Below, piece by piece: positions 6,568 to 10,481 of a DNA stretch of 10,481 nt. The stretch's first letter is position 1. Each line of letters starts with the position of its first letter. A program made the position numbers and the translations under genes. The notes below the pieces were generated by a model. It was given only the letters and a program-made list of their open reading frames with translations. It ran no database searches and had not been told where the DNA came from. Source of the stretch: an uncultured Lachnospiraceae bacterium (GTDB lineage Bacteria; Bacillota; Clostridia; Lachnospirales; Lachnospiraceae); NCBI GenBank assembly GCA_947176785.1, contig CAMWSA010000104.1, positions 1 to 10,481 on the forward strand. Direction: 5' to 3'.

Positions 6568-6596
6568 ATTATACAGCAAATCCAGAGCGCCTACAA
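6568..6596 (-). promoter_or_regulatory. Promoter of hflK-hflC
   Basis: Read on the minus strand, TTGTAG (6596-6591) and a perfect TATAAT (6573-6568) are separated by 17 nt. Transcription would start near 6561, about 120 nt before the hflK ATG. The -35 box matches consensus only in its TTG half. Confidence 0.65.
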
Positions 6597-6600
6597 CAGA

Positions 6601-6655
6601 GGAAACCGCACGATGGCGGCGTATAAGGTGCGCCGTCATCCTGCGGCCTCTGCGA
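6601..6655. other. Hairpin upstream of hflK
   Basis: An imperfect palindrome: CAGAGG, CCGCA and GATGGCGGCG in the left half (about 6597-6624) are mirrored by CGCCGTCATC, TGCGG and CCTCTG in the right half (about 6632-6654). It lies between the hflK promoter and the repeat remnant at 6672. The function is unknown. It may be part of another repeat family or a relic of the missing arm of the palindromic element. Confidence 0.45.
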
Positions 6656-6671
6656 GGCTTTGGCGGAAACC

Positions 6672-6702
6672 GGAAGGAAAATCTAATCGGTCATGAGTAT
6701 AG
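6672..6702 (+). repeat. Palindromic repeat element, one-armed remnant (copy 3)
   Basis: 31 nt that match one arm of copy 2 (reverse complement of 1675-1705) at 28 of 31 positions, including GGAAGGAAAATCTAA and the terminal TGAGTATAG. The matching opposite arm is not found within 130 nt upstream, so this is a remnant or a shorter variant. It lies in the gap 6450-6837 between the divergent hflK and the hypothetical gene. I see nothing else assignable in 6703-6823. Confidence 0.7.
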
Positions 6703-6837
6703 GCATTCCACAGCATCCGGAAAGCATCCCGCGGCAAATGGATTAAGCCGGCTCCGTAAGCGCCCGAAATAGAAAATGGAGGGCAGTTCTATGCGAACAA
6801 TGCTGTCCGATAATACTTATTTTAAGGAGGCAGACTT

Positions 6838-7422
6838 ATGTCAATGGAAATCCATGGAGGTTACAAGCCTTCCAAAACCCATTATGCGGAGCAGGTGAAG
6901 GAAAAACAGGCCGCACAAAGGGAGGAGAAGGCAAAGGAAACAAACGGGGATACAAATGATACAAAAGTATCCAACAAGACACCTGATCCATATGTTGAAT
7001 ATATCAGCAGTGAAAAATCAGGTGCCAAACCTGCCGGGTTGTACCGGATAGGGCAGGACGAGAACGGCAACCGGAAAATCTTTTTTGATGACCCGAATAA
7101 AGCCGGCAATGCGGACGGGAGAGAGCGGTCAAAAATTGATTGGGACGGACCGGATGGACACGGGGGCAGCAGGCAGCCCAAAGCAGACGGAGATAATGCG
7201 GGAAAACCTGCGGAAAAATGTATCACAAATACGGATAAGGTTGACCGGGAAATCAGGAGGCTGAAAGAGAAAAAGCAGCAGCTGGAGCAGCAGATCAGAG
7301 CAGCCTCAGGGGATAAGAGAAAAGTCCGGGAGCTGGAGAGAAAACTGGCGCAGGCAGAGAGTGAGTTAAGCCGGAAGGATAATGACACATACAGACGGCA
7401 GAACGCCTCGGTTTCAGAATAA
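6838..7422 (+). CDS. Hypothetical protein with C-terminal coiled coil
   Basis: 194 residues, very hydrophilic, with no signal peptide and no membrane segment; I do not recognise the family. Residues 1-50 are Lys/Glu/Gln-rich and probably disordered. A more ordered block follows, DPYVEYISSEKSGAKPAGLYRIGQDENG and then RKIFFDDPNK (about 51-87). A Gly/Asp-rich linker leads to a strong coiled coil at about 133-180 (VDREIRRLKEKKQQLEQQIRAASGDKRKVRELERKLAQAESELSRK). The ATG has AAGGAGG (6824-6830) 7 nt upstream; the GATAAT at 6809 has no convincing -35. The gene stands alone between divergent hflK and a convergent surface-protein operon. The coiled coil suggests self-assembly or a scaffolding partner, which is inference only. 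Confidence 0.75.
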   Translation: MSMEIHGGYKPSKTHYAEQVKEKQAAQREEKAKETNGDTNDTKVSNKTPDPYVEYISSEKSGAKPAGLYRIGQDENGNRKIFFDDPNKAGNADGRERSKIDWDGPDGHGGSRQPKADGDNAGKPAEKCITNTDKVDREIRRLKEKKQQLEQQIRAASGDKRKVRELERKLAQAESELSRKDNDTYRRQNASVSE

Positions 7423-7526
7423 ACCGGAAAGTTTATTGCGGACAGCGTTGAAGAATCAGGTTTGGAAAGGATGCCCTTATAGGGCCGTTGAGAGCATCAG
7501 GGAGGGGCTGAGAAGAAAGTCGGATA

Positions 7527-7583
7527 TCCCTGCCCGGAAACAACACAGAACATCAAAAAATGTTGTTTTCCGAAGCGCAGGGA
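7527..7583. terminator. Long hairpin between convergent genes, possible bidirectional terminator
   Basis: TCCCTGC (7527-7533) and CGGAAACAACA (7535-7545) pair with TGTTGTTTTCCG (7561-7572) and GCAGGGA (7577-7583), an 18 bp discontinuous stem. It lies between the 3' ends of the hypothetical gene (7422) and the surface-protein remnant (7613). Only mixed pyrimidine tracts follow on each side, so termination is plausible by position but not proven. Confidence 0.5.
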
Positions 7584-7612
7584 AGACTCTTTTCACAGCC
7601 CCTTCCGTTTAT

Positions 7613-8212
7613 TCAATGTTTTGTTTTCACAGCGAAAAGCAGGCCCACCAGCAGAGCAAACACGGAAATGCCCAGCAAAAGCAATGTATCACCGGAAATA
7701 GCAGATGCGGAAACCACCTCCCCGGGAGAGGTCTGTCCCCGTCCCCGCTGTTCTTCTCCTGTGCCGGGGGTAAACGGTCTTGAACTGGCCTCCCGTATTT
7801 CCTGCCTGTCCGGCCAATTTTCGCTCCCGCTCATATCCGGCCTGCCAGAAGGCTCCATGCCGTCAGGTGAAACCGTATCGTCAGAAGGCTCCATGCCGTC
7901 AGGAAAAACTGTATCGTCAGAAGGCTCCATGCCGTTAGGTGAAACCGTATCGTCAGGAAGTTCCATGCCATCAGGAGGCTCCATGCCGTCAGGAAAACCC
8001 ATGCCATCAGGAGGTTCCATGCCGTCAGGAAAACCCACGCCATCAGGAGGTTCCACGCCGTCAGGAGAAATCATACCATCAGAAGGCTCCATGTCGTCAG
8101 GAGAAACCATACCATTGGTAGGCTTCATTCCGTCAGGAGGATCCCAGCAGTCAGGAGAAATCATACCACCAGTAGGTTCCAAGCCGACAGGAGAAAACAT
8201 CACTTCCGGAGG
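7613..8212 (-). pseudogene. Cut-off C-terminal part of the surface protein: repeats plus membrane anchor
   Basis: This region continues the frame of the upstream gene after its TAG codon (8215-8213) without any frameshift. It encodes PPEVMFSPVGLEPT, then Pro/Asp/Gly/Met-rich repeats of the type PDGMEPSDGM, a Ser/Arg/Gln-rich linker (SGSENWPDRQEIREASS...), and a C-terminal membrane helix (TLLLLGISVFALLVGLLFAV) with a short basic tail KTKH, the arrangement of a cell-surface anchor. The only start after the stop is a GTG at 8203 without a ribosome binding site. The segment is best read as the severed end of the 8213-9709 gene, not as a separate gene; with the stop replaced the whole would be 698 residues. 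Confidence 0.75.
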
Positions 8213-8330
8213 CTACATGCCGTCAGGTGAAACCGTACCATCAGGAGAAACCATGTCGCCAGGAGGTTCCATGCCACCGGGTGAACCCATACCATCAGGG
8301 TGTTCCATGCCGCCGGGAGCCCCCATGTTA
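7843..8330 (-). repeat. 18/36-nt tandem repeats encoding Pro-Asp-Gly-Met-rich units
   Basis: Near-perfect 36 nt units at about 7849, 7885 and 7921, then degenerate 18 nt units to about 8330, each containing CCATGCCGTCAGG or a variant on the plus strand. On the minus strand they encode hexads such as PDGMEP and SPDGTV. The array spans the in-frame stop at 8213-8215. Such arrays are prone to slippage, and all unit lengths seen are multiples of 3, so copy-number change would keep the frame. Confidence 0.85.
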
Positions 8331-9709
8331 TTGCGCCTGCCGCCTCCGAACATCCCCATGGGGCTGAAGCCGGAGGAGGAAAGGTTATCAATGGTAATCT
8401 GCTCCTCTGTGCCGTCAATGGTAAGCGTACAGACATCTCCCACCTTCAGCCCGGGCAAGCTGAGTACGACAGAGGAAAAGCCGCAGGGAATTTCTTCGGA
8501 AAGAAGTTCTTCGCCAAGGGAGTCTTTCAGGCTTATTGTGGCACCGGCCTCGGCAGATGTGTTGTACATCAGAAAACCCTGTGGGGAATTCTCATCAAAG
8601 CCTTCCGCCATGGCACTGCCGCCACAGGCGACCACGGTACCGCCAGTGACCACGCACTCGCCGCCGTTCTCAATCCCGTAATCCAGAGCGCTGTTCCCGC
8701 CGCTGCCTGTTACACTGATGAATACTCTGCCGCCTTCAATATAAATACTTCCGTTGGAATCCAACCCGTCTGCATCCCGGCCGGAAGCGTTTACAATTGT
8801 AATGTCGCCGCCCGTGATGCGTATGACAGAACCGGCCCCGCTACCGTTGGCATTGATTCCGTCGTCTGTGGGCAGGATATGAATGGTTCCGCCCGCGATG
8901 GTGATATCTATGGCCTCCAGTCCTTCATAGCATTCCGAAATGGTAATATTTCCGGATTCGACATAGAGAAATGCAGTCTCGTCATCATTTGACACGGTGA
9001 TGCCGTCATCGCCGGCAGAGACGGTGATCGCGGCGTCCCGGATACGCACGCTGTCATTGGCATGGATACCGTCCTGCACGGCGCTTATGGTGATGCTTCC
9101 GCCGGTAATCGCCAGATCATCGTTGCATACGATCCCGTGATTGTATGCCCCGTCTACCACAAGAGCGCCGGTTCCGTTGATCGTCAGATCGTCCCGGGAA
9201 TAAATCGTTCCGTCCACCCCTGTAGCAGCTATGTCCGCATTAAACTGCGGGCCGGAGGAACAAATATTCTCCGTGCCGTCCGCCAGTGTCAGAAACACTT
9301 TGCCCGCCTGCTCGACCCGTATGGCGGCGTCATCCTCGCAGTGAAGTGTCACCCCGTCCAGCAATAGCCATATTTTATCGCTCTTGTCCGCTTCAATAAT
9401 CACGCTCCCGTCTGTGAGTTGGCCGGTAAGCACATAGTGGCCCGCATATAGAATGTGGACGTTGCCGTCCAGCACATAGGCTCCATTTCCGCTGATTGTG
9501 CTGCCCTGGTCGGACAGCATGATTTTAGTGGCGGCGGAGGCATCCCAATCCGCATTCATATCATTTGCGGTAAACAGACCGCTGCTACCTGCTTCACTGG
9601 CAGCGGATATAATCCCGGGGGCCATGCCGCAACCCAGCAGGACTGTCAGTGCAACGGCCAGGGAGATGGCGGCAATGCAAATCCTGTCTATTTTTGTATG
9701 TGTTGACAC
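8213..9709 (-). CDS. Secreted carbohydrate-binding (DUF4353-type) protein, interrupted by TAG
   Basis: 498 residues up to the TAG. The N-terminus is a signal sequence (CIAAISLAVALTVLLGCGMA) with LLGC resembling a lipobox, so it may be lipidated. The main part (about 60-440) shows the repeated beta-strand pattern of the DUF4353 / carbohydrate-binding family: YVLDGNVHILYAGHYVLTGQ, IWLLLDGVTLHCEDDAAI, DDLTINGTGALVV, VQDGIHANDSVRI, GDDGITVSNDD, YEGLEAIDITIAGGTI and DDGINANGSGAGS, likely a right-handed beta-helix. A Gly/Met/Pro-rich repeat tail begins near 450. The start is GTG at 9709, with GAGGAGG 7 nt upstream, and that site overlaps the stop of the DUF4956 gene, so the two are coupled. The family often sits with DUF4956, polyphosphate-polymerase-like and CotH-type genes. 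Without its anchor the product may be released or held only by lipid. Confidence 0.88.
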   Translation of the reverse strand: MSTHTKIDRICIAAISLAVALTVLLGCGMAPGIISAASEAGSSGLFTANDMNADWDASAATKIMLSDQGSTISGNGAYVLDGNVHILYAGHYVLTGQLTDGSVIIEADKSDKIWLLLDGVTLHCEDDAAIRVEQAGKVFLTLADGTENICSSGPQFNADIAATGVDGTIYSRDDLTINGTGALVVDGAYNHGIVCNDDLAITGGSITISAVQDGIHANDSVRIRDAAITVSAGDDGITVSNDDETAFLYVESGNITISECYEGLEAIDITIAGGTIHILPTDDGINANGSGAGSVIRITGGDITIVNASGRDADGLDSNGSIYIEGGRVFISVTGSGGNSALDYGIENGGECVVTGGTVVACGGSAMAEGFDENSPQGFLMYNTSAEAGATISLKDSLGEELLSEEIPCGFSSVVLSLPGLKVGDVCTLTIDGTEEQITIDNLSSSGFSPMGMFGGGRRNNMGAPGGMEHPDGMGSPGGMEPPGDMVSPDGTVSPDGM

Positions 9710-9721
9710 GTAAATACCTCC

Positions 9722-10393
9722 TCATCCCATGTAGTCTCCATTATAGCTGACCAGAACCGCGCTGTTAATGCCCTGCATTTCGGACAGTGTGTTGATGAAG
9801 TCCGTATCGTCGTCTTTTAAACGAATCTCCAGAGTCAGCTCCAGGCTGCCTTTCCGGGCGCTTTTGCTCTTGACGGTACAGCGCCGTGTCATCTCGTTCA
9901 GGTAGGACTTAGCCGCAAGCTCGCTGGCATGGCCGTCACACTGTATGACCACAATATATGGATTGAAATGTGACTTGCGGTTGACAAAGACAAGAAGAAT
10001 AACGCCGATTATGACGCTGCCGATCACGGCCAGCGGAATCATTCCCGCCGCCAGCACGATGCCCACTGCAATAGACCAGAACAGGAACGCAATGTCCAGC
10101 GGCTCTTTGATGGCGGTGCGGAAGCGGACAATGGACAGGGCACCCACCATACCGAGGGACAGGACCACATTGCTCGTCACTGCCAGGATCACCAATGTGG
10201 TAATCATGGTCAGAGCGATCAGGGTAACGCCGAAGCTGGAGGAGTACATAACCCCCTGATAGGTTTTTTTATAGACCAGGAAGATAAACAGGCCCAGTCC
10301 AAAGGCAAGGACCAGTGCCAGCATCATGTCAAAAAGACTGACGGCGGTTATGTTTTCCAGAAAACTGGATTTGAAAATATCATTGAAAGTCAT
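9722..10393 (-). CDS. DUF4956 domain membrane protein
   Basis: 223 residues. The N-terminal 135 or so carry about four membrane helices: MMLALVLAFGLGLFIFLVY, FGVTLIALTMITTLVILAV, then VVLSLGMVGALSIVRFRTAIKEPLDIAFLFWSIAVGIVLAAGM and LAVIGSVIIGVILLVFV. The segment SLGMVGALSIVRFRTAIKEP is the conserved core of DUF4956. The last 80 residues are a soluble domain with a beta-alpha pattern (YIVVIQCDGHASELAAKSYLNEMTRRC). The function is unknown; family members commonly lie beside a VTC-type polyphosphate polymerase and CotH or carbohydrate-binding surface proteins, so the upstream neighbour beyond the window edge may be such a gene. ATG at 10393 has AAGGAG upstream. The stop overlaps the ribosome binding site of the next gene. 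Confidence 0.9.
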   Translation of the reverse strand: MTFNDIFKSSFLENITAVSLFDMMLALVLAFGLGLFIFLVYKKTYQGVMYSSSFGVTLIALTMITTLVILAVTSNVVLSLGMVGALSIVRFRTAIKEPLDIAFLFWSIAVGIVLAAGMIPLAVIGSVIIGVILLVFVNRKSHFNPYIVVIQCDGHASELAAKSYLNEMTRRCTVKSKSARKGSLELTLEIRLKDDDTDFINTLSEMQGINSAVLVSYNGDYMG

Positions 10394-10481
10394 GTTGGTT
10401 TCTCCTTCTATTTTATTTTGTCTTAGGATTAGGGTGTCAAAAGGTTAAATTTTGAAATTCTCACTGTCATATTGCATAAAA

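Noticed and set aside
6786..6816. GATAAT as a -10 box for the 6838 gene
   Set aside because: No recognisable -35 at 16-18 nt upstream.
7843..8330. CRISPR-like tandem pattern
   Set aside because: Units are contiguous 18/36 nt coding repeats without unique spacers and lie inside an ORF.
7560..8681. Plus-strand ORF of 373 residues with PSGGSMPSGE repeats
   Set aside because: It is the antisense reading of the periodic repeat array, where the absence of stops is a by-product of repeat phase; the minus frame has the signal peptide, domain and anchor.
10405..10440. TTGACA and TAAAAT words upstream of the DUF4956 gene on the minus strand
   Set aside because: The spacing is 19 nt and the start would fall inside the ribosome binding site; the gene may instead be transcribed from beyond the window edge.

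Overview
The window looks like chromosomal DNA of an anaerobic gut-type Firmicute, most likely Lachnospiraceae or a related Clostridia. This is inferred from strong AGGAGG-type ribosome binding sites, sigma-A style promoters, moderate GC, the paired DUF4956 and carbohydrate-binding (DUF4353-type) genes, and the Amt-PII fusion. No rRNA, tRNA, CRISPR array or intact insertion sequence is visible.

Layout. Positions 1-994 (+) hold the C-terminal part of a MATE-family efflux transporter. A coupled 59-residue ORF of unknown function (1001-1180) follows and runs into the end of a convergent PEBP/YbhB-like gene (1143-1610, -). Positions 1611-2236 are non-coding and carry a palindromic repeat element, a hairpin, and a complete sigma-A promoter with a structured leader and an intrinsic terminator placed before amtB. 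Positions 2237-4006 (+) encode an ammonium channel fused to a PII (GlnB/GlnK) signalling domain, followed by its own terminator. Positions 4339-6440 (-) hold an hflK-hflC pair (membrane SPFH/prohibitin proteins) with a promoter at 6568-6596. A coiled-coil hypothetical gene follows at 6838-7422 (+). The right end is a minus-strand operon: a DUF4956 membrane protein (9722-10393), then a secreted DUF4353-type protein (8213-9709) whose repeat-rich, membrane-anchored C-terminus (7613-8212) is cut off by one in-frame TAG.

Main result. A palindromic element of about 104 bp occurs at 229-332 and 1676-1778, with a one-armed remnant at 6672-6702. The first copy sits inside the MATE gene as a 102-108 nt in-frame insertion without stops, in the cytoplasmic linker between the two halves of the transporter. 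It thus adds about 34 residues to a membrane protein, in the manner of the protein-coding palindromic elements known from Rickettsia. The ends are TATAC/GTATA, consistent with a TA-targeting MITE-like element.

Other points of note are the attenuator-like amtB leader with mutually exclusive hairpins, the loss of the classical uridylylated tyrosine in the fused PII domain, and the stop codon that separates a surface protein from its anchor.
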